Source: an uncultured Fluviicola sp. | GTDB lineage: Bacteria; Bacteroidota; Bacteroidia; Flavobacteriales; Crocinitomicaceae | Assembly: GCF_946478805.1 (NCBI RefSeq) | Contig: NZ_CAMLDC010000036.1 | Span: forward strand, 1 to 15,089 | DNA length: 15,089 nt | Direction of reading: 5' to 3' | Part shown: in pieces, positions 9,225 through 15,089 of the stretch | Position numbering within the stretch: position 1 is the first letter of the stretch | Layout: each line of letters begins with the position of its first letter | Program-made: the position numbers and the translations under genes | The notes under the pieces: model-generated | What the model was told of the DNA's origin: nothing | The model's database searches: none | The model's input: only the letters and a program-made list of their open reading frames with translations

Positions 9225-9953
9225 ATGGATACAAGAAAGCTGATTGAAGTTTGCTATACTCCCGGTGAGTATGCCTATTTTAAAGATGAATTTGAAATCG
9301 TGGTGGTGATTGATGTGCTGAGAGCAACTTCTGCTATCTGTGCTGCATTCCACAACGGAATTCTATCTATAATCCCTGTTCCGACAGTTGAAGAAGCTTG
9401 GGAATACAAACAAAAAGGCTTTCTTGCCGGTGCCGAACGAAAAGGTCAGATAGTAGAAGGTTTCGACTTTGGAAATTCCCCTTTTTCCTACATGAAAGAG
9501 GAGTTCAAAGGGAAAGAAGTGGTCTTGACGACTACCAACGGAACCAAATCACTGGATGTTGCCAAAGATGCGGAAATTGTGGTGGTAGGATCTTTCCTGA
9601 ATCTCAACTACCTGAACGAGTGGCTGGCGAAACAGAACAAAAATATTTTGTGCCTGTGTTCGGGTTGGCAAGACAAATTCAACCTGGAAGACACGATCTG
9701 TGCCGGGGCAATTTGCGATCACCTGATCAATACAGGGAATTTCACATCAGTAGAAGATTCTTCCATTGCAGCAAAATACCTATACCTTTCAGCAAAAGAC
9801 AATTATCTTGGATTTTTAAAGTCCAGTTCACACAGAAGACGATTAAAAAACTTAAATTTGAATAAAGACATCAAGTATTGTTTGACACCGAATCAAACAG
9901 ACGTGATTCCAATTTTAAGAAATGGTAAACTGGTCAACATTTCGGAGAACTAA
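9225..9953 (+). CDS. comB: 2-phosphosulfolactate phosphatase (ComB family)
   Basis: ComB hydrolyses 2-phosphosulfolactate to sulfolactate, a Mg-dependent step first defined in coenzyme M synthesis of methanogens. The 242-residue product is the usual family length and shows the family signatures in order: VVVIDVLRATSAI (26-38), AERKG (70-74), GFDFGNSPFSY (79-89), TTTNGT (102-107), GSFLN (122-126) and CSGWQDKFNLEDTICAG (145-161). It is cytoplasmic, with no signal peptide. Homologues occur in many Bacteroidota, which do not make coenzyme M. A role in sulfolactate or other sulfonate metabolism is the obvious inference, but no sulfonate gene such as comA is in this window, so the substrate here is not proven. 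Its last 32 bases overlap the start of the downstream secreted zinc enzyme, suggesting translational coupling. Confidence 0.88.
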   Translation: MDTRKLIEVCYTPGEYAYFKDEFEIVVVIDVLRATSAICAAFHNGILSIIPVPTVEEAWEYKQKGFLAGAERKGQIVEGFDFGNSPFSYMKEEFKGKEVVLTTTNGTKSLDVAKDAEIVVVGSFLNLNYLNEWLAKQNKNILCLCSGWQDKFNLEDTICAGAICDHLINTGNFTSVEDSSIAAKYLYLSAKDNYLGFLKSSSHRRRLKNLNLNKDIKYCLTPNQTDVIPILRNGKLVNISEN

Positions 9954-10953
9954 TAGTCTTCTACTACTTTCACTACTCTTTTCGGGTTTAGGGAATAGTT
10001 CTCCACTACCCTATTCTTCACTTGCCCATTCCAATCTTTGGGGATTCTTCGGTCACAAACGCATCAATCGTGTGGCAACTTTCACTTTGCCACCTGAAAT
10101 GTTCGGTTTCTTCAAGGAAAACATCGAATTCATTACGGAGCATGCGGTAGATCCCGACAAGAGACGTTATGGCGTGGATGGCGAAGCTCAGAGGCATTAC
10201 ATCGATATCGATCACTACGCCCTAAACGGCCAGAACCCGTTTGAAGCGGTCCCGAAAAGATGGAATGACGCTGTTGCCAAATTCACCGAAGATACGCTCC
10301 AAGCTTATGGCATTGTTCCATGGCATATCCTGGTGATGAAAAACAGGCTTCAGAAAGCATTTGAATCCAAAAATATCGACCTCATCCTGAAAAATGCGTC
10401 CGAGATCGGCCATTATATCGGAGACGCACATGTTCCTTTGCACACTACTGAGAATTACAACGGCCAATTGACCGGTCAACGGGGAATTCACGGTTTATGG
10501 GAAAGCAGGATCGTCGAACTCAACTCGGAAGAATACGATTATTTCGTAGGGAAAGGAAAATACATTCCCAACGTGCTCGATTTTGCCTGGGAAGCCGTAA
10601 AAGCGTCCAATATGGCTGTAGATTCCGTTCTAAGTATTGAAAAAGAATTGACAGCCGAATTTCCCAGTGATCAGAAATACACCTACGAAACACGCGGAAA
10701 TGTGGTCATTCAAACCTATTCCAAGGCCTTCTGTGACGAATACCAGGAACGAATGAACGGAATGGTGGAACGGCGTATGCGCCAGGCCATTATAGCTGTT
10801 GGCTCGGTCTGGTACACGGCTTGGGTAGATGCCGGCCAGCCCGATTTAGCAAAATTAACAAACAATCCGCCGTCTGCGGAACTCCTGAAAGAGTTGGAGG
10901 AATTAGATGATTTGTATCAGCATAGCGATCATAAAGGAACAATTTGTGATTAA
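9922..10953 (+). CDS. Secreted zinc-dependent phospholipase C / S1-P1 nuclease superfamily enzyme
   Basis: The 343-residue product carries the tri-zinc fold signature shared by bacterial phospholipase C and S1/P1 nucleases. Likely ligands are W40 and H45 (WGFFGH), D77 or D79, H92 (HYID), H164, D168 and H174 (HYIGDAHVPLH), and H190 with E194 (HGLWE). Spacings W-x4-H and D-x14-H resemble P1 nuclease, while the final Glu matches Bacillus cereus phospholipase C (P1 has Asp), so the substrate (phospholipid or nucleic acid) is open. An N-terminal hydrophobic stretch (about 11-24) followed by SLA at 33-35 indicates export. Predicted cleavage after A35 would leave four residues before W40, whereas the family normally has this Trp as the mature N-terminus. 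The ATG overlaps the end of comB by 32 bases; it is kept because a later start would lose the signal peptide. Confidence 0.82.
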   Translation: MVNWSTFRRTNSLLLLSLLFSGLGNSSPLPYSSLAHSNLWGFFGHKRINRVATFTLPPEMFGFFKENIEFITEHAVDPDKRRYGVDGEAQRHYIDIDHYALNGQNPFEAVPKRWNDAVAKFTEDTLQAYGIVPWHILVMKNRLQKAFESKNIDLILKNASEIGHYIGDAHVPLHTTENYNGQLTGQRGIHGLWESRIVELNSEEYDYFVGKGKYIPNVLDFAWEAVKASNMAVDSVLSIEKELTAEFPSDQKYTYETRGNVVIQTYSKAFCDEYQERMNGMVERRMRQAIIAVGSVWYTAWVDAGQPDLAKLTNNPPSAELLKELEELDDLYQHSDHKGTICD

Positions 10954-10970
10954 ATCTGCCTGAAATCCAT

Positions 10971-10978
10971 TACCTTTA
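10971..10978 (+). promoter_or_regulatory. Candidate -7 element for slyD
   Basis: TACCTTTA differs from TAnnTTTG only at the last base and ends 21 bases before the slyD ATG. A TTTG lies at 10943-10946, but the 24-base gap is longer than the usual spacing. It would allow slyD to be transcribed separately from the upstream genes. Confidence 0.3.
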
Positions 10979-10999
10979 TTCCCAAATTATTGAAAAATT

Positions 11000-11506
11000 A
11001 TGACAGTAGACACAAACACGGTGGTTTCCTTGCATTACAAGTTGACCAATCACAAAACAGGTGAACAAATCGAGGAGACTTCCAAAGATCAACCGATGGA
11101 ATTTCTGTATGGAGTTGAGCGCATCATTCCTGCATTTGAAGTGAATATCCACGGATTGAAAGCTGGTGATACGTTCGAATTTTCAATTCCATCCCTGGAA
11201 GCTTACGGTGATAAAAGCGATGATCACGTAGCACTTATTCCACTATCTGTATTCTTTGATGAATCCGGAAAAGTAGACGATACACAAATTAAGGTCGGTG
11301 CAATCCTGCCGATGACAGATAACGAAGGAAATCATTTGAGAGGAACAATCCTTGATATCAAGGACGATACAGTCACTATGGATTTCAATCACCCGCTTGC
11401 CGGAACGGATTTGTTTTTCCAGGGAACAATCTTAGCTGTAAGAGAAGCAACCCAGGAAGAAATCACTCATGGACACTCTCACGGTGAACATGGGCATCAC
11501 CACTAA
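11000..11506 (+). CDS. slyD: SlyD-type FKBP peptidyl-prolyl cis-trans isomerase
   Basis: SlyD is a cytoplasmic FKBP prolyl isomerase and chaperone whose insert-in-flap domain binds unfolded chains and whose His/Cys-rich tail binds nickel and other divalent metals. The 168-residue product shows the split FKBP domain (VVSLHYKLTN, about 8-17; EFLYGVERIIPAFE, about 34-47; GLKAGDTFEF, about 52-61), the insert domain (about 70-125) and the SlyD hallmark NHPLAG (130-135). The final twelve residues contain seven histidines (H157, H159, H161, H164, H166-H168), so metal binding is likely although the tail is shorter than in E. coli SlyD and lacks cysteines. No signal peptide is present. It starts 46 bases after the phospholipase-like gene and is followed immediately by a strong terminator, so it ends the upstream transcription unit. 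Confidence 0.93.
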   Translation: MTVDTNTVVSLHYKLTNHKTGEQIEETSKDQPMEFLYGVERIIPAFEVNIHGLKAGDTFEFSIPSLEAYGDKSDDHVALIPLSVFFDESGKVDDTQIKVGAILPMTDNEGNHLRGTILDIKDDTVTMDFNHPLAGTDLFFQGTILAVREATQEEITHGHSHGEHGHHH

Positions 11507-11514
11507 AAAAACGG

Positions 11515-11543
11515 AACGCCGGACAATAAATCCGGCGTTTTTA
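11515..11543 (+). terminator. Intrinsic terminator after slyD
   Basis: A perfect 9-base-pair stem, AACGCCGGA (11515-11523) with TCCGGCGTT (11531-11539), encloses the 7-base loop CAATAAA and runs into a T-rich tail. An A-run lies before the left arm, so it could also work from the opposite strand. It separates the slyD unit from the outer-membrane protein operon. Confidence 0.9.
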
Positions 11544-11547
11544 CTTT

Positions 11548-11555
11548 TATCTTCA
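11548..11555 (+). promoter_or_regulatory. Candidate -7 element for the OMP operon
   Basis: TATCTTCA lies between the slyD terminator and the first barrel gene and ends 20 bases before its ATG; an overlapping TACTTTTA starts at 11542. Both are one or two bases off TAnnTTTG. The operon needs a promoter in this 32-base gap because a strong terminator precedes it, which is the main support for the call. Confidence 0.3.
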
Positions 11556-11575
11556 CAAATTAAAAAACACAAATT

Positions 11576-12274
11576 ATGCGCTATTTCTTAATCACCATCT
11601 CTTTTATTTCAATTGGAATCACATCTGCTCTTCACGCCCAAAGCAACCGCTACGATTGGGGAATCGAAGGAGGCCCGAACTTCAGCACATTAATCATAAA
11701 GAACAATTTCTTTCTTGACCCAAAACCCGCTGTTTTTGGTTCAGGAGGATTTATCTTCCAATACAACACAAAAAAAATCCTCTCATTCAAAACAGGATTT
11801 TCTTACCAGAGAAAGGGGTATCAAAGTTCTGACCTTACTTTTACAGATAATGCAGGGAATTACATTGGAACCGGAAAATCAGTCTCCACCATGGATTACA
11901 TCACTTTACCCTTACTGGTTAAAGCTTCTTTTGGAAAAAAAGTCAAGTTCTTTGTCAACGCGGGCCCATACGGAGGATTTCTTTTAGCTAAAACCGATCG
12001 TTTTAAGCTATCCGGGCATAATGACCAAGTGTCTAAGAATGATTTCGCCTATACCAAACGTTGGGATTTTGGATTTGCAGGAGGAATAGGGGTCGCTATT
12101 CCAATCAAGAAGGCCTGGATGATCTCAGTAGAGGCACGCAATTATTCCGGAATCATAAACATTAACACAGCTAGCTTCTTTCTATTACCGGGTAACGCCA
12201 CCAAATCGTATACAAACACGACTGATCTGCGCGTTGGTGTCGTATACAGATTAGGATTTCGGGATACAGAATAA
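11576..12274 (+). CDS. Outer-membrane beta-barrel protein (PorT-like, OMP_b-brl_2), copy 1
   Basis: The 232-residue product has a signal peptide with predicted cleavage after A21 (LHA-Q). An alternating hydrophobic/polar pattern typical of a small outer-membrane barrel follows. Motifs shared with the next two genes are YDWGIEGGPNFS after the signal, FQYNTKKILSFKTGFSYQRKG, YITLPLLVKASFGKKVKFF, DFGFAGGIGVAIP and a closing TTDLRVGVVYRLGFRD strand. These fit the broad Bacteroidota 'outer membrane beta-barrel' family (PF13568-like), which includes PorT but mostly contains proteins of unknown role. I see no plug, no TonB box and no lipobox. It is the first gene of a tight four-gene unit and is 27 bases from its closest paralogue, with stretches nearly identical in DNA, showing tandem duplication. 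Confidence 0.88.
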   Translation: MRYFLITISFISIGITSALHAQSNRYDWGIEGGPNFSTLIIKNNFFLDPKPAVFGSGGFIFQYNTKKILSFKTGFSYQRKGYQSSDLTFTDNAGNYIGTGKSVSTMDYITLPLLVKASFGKKVKFFVNAGPYGGFLLAKTDRFKLSGHNDQVSKNDFAYTKRWDFGFAGGIGVAIPIKKAWMISVEARNYSGIININTASFFLLPGNATKSYTNTTDLRVGVVYRLGFRDTE

Positions 12275-12301
12275 CCTGCTAAATAATCACCCAAAATCAA
12301 C

Positions 12302-12994
12302 ATGAAAAACACCTTTATCATACTAACCTTTATTTCAATTGGAATAACTTCACTTAATGCGCAATCATTAAACCGTTATGACTGGGGAATTGAAGGCGGA
12401 CCTAACCTGAGTACTTTCAAGGATCAGCCTCGTTTTGATGCCCGCGTCAAGATGTTCTTTTCGGGTGGAGTTTGCTTTCAGTACAACAGCAGGAAGATTT
12501 TTTCTTTAAGAATGGGTTTATCTTACCAGAAAAAAGGATATCAAGAGGAAGTGAAGGATAAAGGCTCATCGGGAATTGTATATTCCTCCATAGATATGAC
12601 ATTCAACTATCATTACCTGACCTTGCCTATATTGGCCAGGGCAACCTTTGGAAAAAAAGTAAAGTTCTTTATTAACGCGGGTCCATATGCCAGTTATCTG
12701 TTAGCTCAAAGAGTCACATCCAAGATATCGCAGGCTGTTCCTGTGCAAGCCTACAATAACAAAAACTTTAATGGTATTAAAGATTGGGATCTAGGTATTA
12801 CAGGCGGAGTTGGGATCGCTATACCATTGAAATCCTGGTTGATCTCTTTGGAAATCCGCAACTACTATGGTATTTTGAACACAAGTATAAGAAATAGTAA
12901 TGGGAGCAATGGCGGCAAAATCGAAAATTACACAAATACAACCGATCTGAATATTGGAGTTGCATACCGCTTGGGATTCAGGGATTCAAAATAA
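12302..12994 (+). CDS. Outer-membrane beta-barrel protein (PorT-like, OMP_b-brl_2), copy 2
   Basis: This 230-residue protein is the paralogue of the preceding gene: signal peptide with cleavage after A20 (LNA-Q), RYDWGIEGGPNLSTF, FQYNSRKIFSLRMGLSYQKKG, HYLTLPILARATFGKKVKFF, DLGITGGVGIAIP and a final TTDLNIGVAYRLGFRD strand. The middle differs in loop length and sequence (about residues 83-96 and 138-158), where surface loops of a barrel would be expected, so the copies have probably diverged in what they present outside the cell. No ligand or partner can be deduced. It is spaced 27 bases after copy 1 and 11 bases before the double-barrel gene, indicating one transcript. Confidence 0.88.
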   Translation: MKNTFIILTFISIGITSLNAQSLNRYDWGIEGGPNLSTFKDQPRFDARVKMFFSGGVCFQYNSRKIFSLRMGLSYQKKGYQEEVKDKGSSGIVYSSIDMTFNYHYLTLPILARATFGKKVKFFINAGPYASYLLAQRVTSKISQAVPVQAYNNKNFNGIKDWDLGITGGVGIAIPLKSWLISLEIRNYYGILNTSIRNSNGSNGGKIENYTNTTDLNIGVAYRLGFRDSK

Positions 12995-13005
12995 ACCGGA
13001 TTATC

Positions 13006-14370
13006 ATGAAAAGACTTTTAAAAACAGGTGTGATCCTTTTCTTTTTCACAGCAAATTTATCTTTTGCTCAAAGCAGCAGGTTTGAGGTCGGAGTGGAGCT
13101 TGGACCAAATGTTTCGAACTTTCGTAAAAAAAGTGATTTGTACAACTACAAGCCGGTTGTTTACGGAGCCGCTGCACTGAGCTTTCAGTACAACTGTTCT
13201 GATTTCTTCTCCATTCGAACAGGATTGGGATATGAAGAAAAAGGATTTACTTCGCGCATATCCGACCTGGACTATTCCACGAGCTATCCTTACCAGGAAG
13301 TTCAATCGAAATTCCGTACCACCTGTGAATATTTGACTATTCCGGTTTTAGCACGTTTCACTTTTGGAAAGAAGCTTACTTTCTTTGTAAATACAGGTGG
13401 ATATATCGGAATGCTTACAAACAAAAAGGATCACATCGATTGGGAAGACAACGGAAATCCATACCTTTTCCAGTTATACAAGAAAGAGGGTACTGAAAAA
13501 TATCGATACTTCGATTTTGGAGTTTCTGCCGGATTAGGAATTGGTATTCCGATTAGTGAAAACCTGGTGCTTTCAATCGAAGTGCGGGATAACCTGGGAC
13601 TAACAAACATTCGAAGAAAAAATGCTCCTTATACCACTACGGGATACATTCCAGGTAAAGCGCAGCCGGTTATGACCAATTCGGCAAACTTGTTAATCGG
13701 AATCAGCTATCGTTTAAGAGCATCAGAACCATTTAACAAGTCTTTTTCGCACTCCAACCGGATCGTTATTGGTCTGGAGGGCGGACCATCCATGTCTCCG
13801 TTTATGGAAAACAAAACCTTTAAGAATAATGACGACGTACATTCCGGTTTCATTCTAAAAACAGGAAAATCTTATGGATTCAGCTTTCAATGGAACTCCT
13901 CCAAACGATTGTCTCTCCGAACCGGGATCACTTATGAAAATAAAGTAGTTGCATTCACCACAACGACTCCAAGTGGTCATGGTACCGGAAGTTCTCATTT
14001 CGATTACCTGACAATTCCGGTTCTTGCCCGTTTTTCATATGGAGAAAAAGTCCATTTCTTCTTTAATACAGGTGTTTTCTTCTCGTTTCTAACCAAACAA
14101 ACCGAATCCACTGAAGGTACTTATAAAAACCCGTTCGATGATATTTATTCCAACTACAATTCATTGGATTTCGGCGTAGTCGGAGGAGTTGGAATAGGAG
14201 TTCCGGTTCAAAAAAGATGGTATTTATCCCTGGAGCTCAGAGACAATTTCGGGATTAGTAACATTCTTTATCCGAATCATTATTACGGTCGTACACTTAG
14301 AACCAATTCGTTGAATCTTCTCGTTGGAGTTTCCTACAAACTCGGTTTCCGCGAAGCGGAAAATAACTAA
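13006..14370 (+). CDS. Double-domain outer-membrane beta-barrel protein (two fused OMP_b-brl_2 units)
   Basis: The 454-residue product is about twice the length of its neighbours. After a signal peptide (cleavage after A21, SFA-Q) a first barrel unit spans about 23-239 (FEVGVELGPNVSNF, FQYNCSDFFSIRTGLGYEEKG, YLTIPVLARFTFGKKLTFF, DFGVSAGLGIGIP, LLIGISYRLRA). A hydrophilic linker of about 12 residues (240-251) follows. A second unit spans about 252-450 (IVIGLEGGPSMSPF, FQWNSSKRLSLRTGITYENK, YLTIPVLARFSYGEKVHFF, DFGVVGGVGIGVP, LLVGVSYKLGFRE). The second unit has no signal peptide of its own, as expected after an in-frame fusion. Whether the product folds as two separate barrels or one larger barrel cannot be told from sequence. 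The frame is intact and the spacing to both neighbours is short. Function is unknown. Confidence 0.87.
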   Translation: MKRLLKTGVILFFFTANLSFAQSSRFEVGVELGPNVSNFRKKSDLYNYKPVVYGAAALSFQYNCSDFFSIRTGLGYEEKGFTSRISDLDYSTSYPYQEVQSKFRTTCEYLTIPVLARFTFGKKLTFFVNTGGYIGMLTNKKDHIDWEDNGNPYLFQLYKKEGTEKYRYFDFGVSAGLGIGIPISENLVLSIEVRDNLGLTNIRRKNAPYTTTGYIPGKAQPVMTNSANLLIGISYRLRASEPFNKSFSHSNRIVIGLEGGPSMSPFMENKTFKNNDDVHSGFILKTGKSYGFSFQWNSSKRLSLRTGITYENKVVAFTTTTPSGHGTGSSHFDYLTIPVLARFSYGEKVHFFFNTGVFFSFLTKQTESTEGTYKNPFDDIYSNYNSLDFGVVGGVGIGVPVQKRWYLSLELRDNFGISNILYPNHYYGRTLRTNSLNLLVGVSYKLGFREAENN

Positions 14371-14379
14371 CTTTTCAAA

Positions 14380-15045
14380 ATGGAAAACCCGGTTTGCTAT
14401 ATTTTATCCGGTTTGGGCGCAGACGAACGCGTTTTCGACCAAATTGATTTCGGTGGCTTTACCCCCATTTTCATCCCATGGGAAAAGGTAAAACCGGATC
14501 AATCCCTTGAATCATATGTCCGGCAATTAAGCAAACAAGTTAAAACTTCAAACCCCATTTTAATCGGGATTTCATTTGGAGGAATGATTGCCCAGGAAAT
14601 GAGCGGATTATTTGAAAACTGTCCCGTCCTGATCATCTCGAGTGTCCGGACACGATCGGAGCTTCCTTGGGTGATGCGGATAAGTGGCAAGATCGGACTT
14701 CATAAATTGATCCCGATCAAATCGGTCTTAAGGAATAAACGGATGAACCATTGGTTTTTCGGAACCAAAACGGAACGCGAAAAGGAAACCCTCGAACAGA
14801 TCCTGGTAGATTCGGATCCCGTTTTCACCAAATGGGCAGTTCGTAATATTGCAAATTGGCAAAGAAGCGAAAAAGTTCCAGCCAGGGTGTTGCATATTCA
14901 TGGAGACATTGACCGGATTTTCCCCATTAAAAATGTCCACCCGGATTACATTATTCCCGGAGGAACTCATTTTATGACTGTGTCAAAACACGAAGAAGTA
15001 AGTAAAGCGATCCAAGAAGCTTTAAAGAAATTAACTAATTCCTAA
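14380..15045 (+). CDS. Alpha/beta-hydrolase fold protein
   Basis: The 221-residue product is a compact serine hydrolase of the alpha/beta fold. The nucleophile elbow is GISFG with S65. A likely acid is D178 (or D176) in HGDIDRIFP, and the catalytic His is H197 in GGTHFM. The N-terminal SGLGADERVF (10-19) is the usual oxyanion-hole strand-turn. There is no signal peptide and no long lid domain, so it is probably cytoplasmic. Substrate cannot be predicted; esterase, thioesterase or lipase-like activity are all possible. It starts 9 bases after the double-barrel gene and seems to be the last gene of that operon. Its last codons and stop (Asn-Ser-stop) lie inside the TAATTCC tandem repeat, so the C-terminus has probably been set by the repeat. 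Confidence 0.87.
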   Translation: MENPVCYILSGLGADERVFDQIDFGGFTPIFIPWEKVKPDQSLESYVRQLSKQVKTSNPILIGISFGGMIAQEMSGLFENCPVLIISSVRTRSELPWVMRISGKIGLHKLIPIKSVLRNKRMNHWFFGTKTEREKETLEQILVDSDPVFTKWAVRNIANWQRSEKVPARVLHIHGDIDRIFPIKNVHPDYIIPGGTHFMTVSKHEEVSKAIQEALKKLTNS

Positions 15046-15089
15046 TTCCTAATTCCTAATTCCTAATTCCTAATTCCTAATTCCTAATT
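15036..15089. repeat. Heptanucleotide tandem repeat (TAATTCC)n
   Basis: Seven perfect copies of TAATTCC plus five bases of an eighth run to the window edge, so the true copy number is unknown. The array begins inside the last two sense codons of the alpha/beta hydrolase gene and supplies its TAA stop. Because 7 is not a multiple of 3, three units place TAA in all three forward frames, and the complement GGAATTA places TAG in all three reverse frames. No spacers are present. Confidence 0.97.

Noticed and set aside
9398..9865. A 155-codon plus-strand frame inside comB
   Set aside because: It is out of frame with comB, which shows all family motifs over this stretch; the alternative product is Arg/Gln-rich with no family resemblance.
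10222..10491. An 89-codon minus-strand frame opposite the phospholipase-like gene
   Set aside because: It is antisense to the region carrying the HYIGDAHVPLH zinc motif, with no upstream signals and no known domain.
11576..15045. OMP-hydrolase cluster as a SusC/SusD polysaccharide utilisation or T9SS locus
   Set aside because: There is no TonB-dependent receptor, plug domain, SusD lipoprotein, glycoside hydrolase or T9SS core gene; the barrels are too small (about 200-220 residues per unit).
15036..15089. CRISPR-like or phase-variation repeat
   Set aside because: There are no spacers, and units are 7 bases and head to tail. Because the first full in-frame unit already gives the stop codon, copy-number change cannot alter the hydrolase reading frame.

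Overview
The window looks like a chromosomal segment of a member of the Bacteroidota, probably a Flavobacteriales-type organism. The sequence is AT-rich and Shine-Dalgarno signals are poor. Secreted proteins have short signal peptides ending in A-Q. Outer-membrane proteins of the 'OMP_b-brl_2/PorT-like' type are present, the RHS core is of the Bacteroidota kind (motif IDPWASKYPGWSTYNYV), and there is a TAnnTTTG-type promoter element. A Fluviicola/Crocinitomicaceae-like source would fit, but this is an inference from style and not from any marker gene.

Positions 1-8575 (minus strand) are one uninterrupted reading frame of 2,858 codons that runs off the left edge. It encodes a giant secreted RHS/YD-repeat protein: signal peptide, RHS N-terminal shell region, a roughly 250-residue all-helical insertion, a short cysteine-rich island, YD repeats, and the RHS-associated core with the start of its variable C-terminal tail. 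The tail, which usually carries the effector or toxin, lies outside the window. Positions 8576-8890 are a divergent intergenic region with a candidate promoter for the RHS gene.

Positions 8891-11506 (plus strand) hold four compact housekeeping or accessory genes: a DUF3817 three-helix membrane protein, a ComB-type 2-phosphosulfolactate phosphatase, a secreted zinc-dependent phospholipase C / S1-P1 nuclease superfamily enzyme whose start overlaps the end of comB, and a SlyD-type FKBP prolyl isomerase with a histidine-rich tail. A strong intrinsic terminator closes this group.

Positions 11576-15045 (plus strand) form a tight second operon. It contains two single-domain outer-membrane beta-barrel proteins, a third protein in which two such barrels are fused head to tail (four homologous barrel units in three genes), and a small alpha/beta hydrolase. 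The hydrolase stop codon lies inside a heptanucleotide tandem repeat (TAATTCC) that continues to the right edge.

I see no CRISPR array, tRNA, rRNA, insertion sequence or phage gene. Nothing amounts to a demonstrably new system. The most distinctive items are the helical insertion in the RHS giant, the double-barrel fusion in the OMP cluster, and the mixed zinc-ligand signature of the phospholipase/nuclease-like enzyme.
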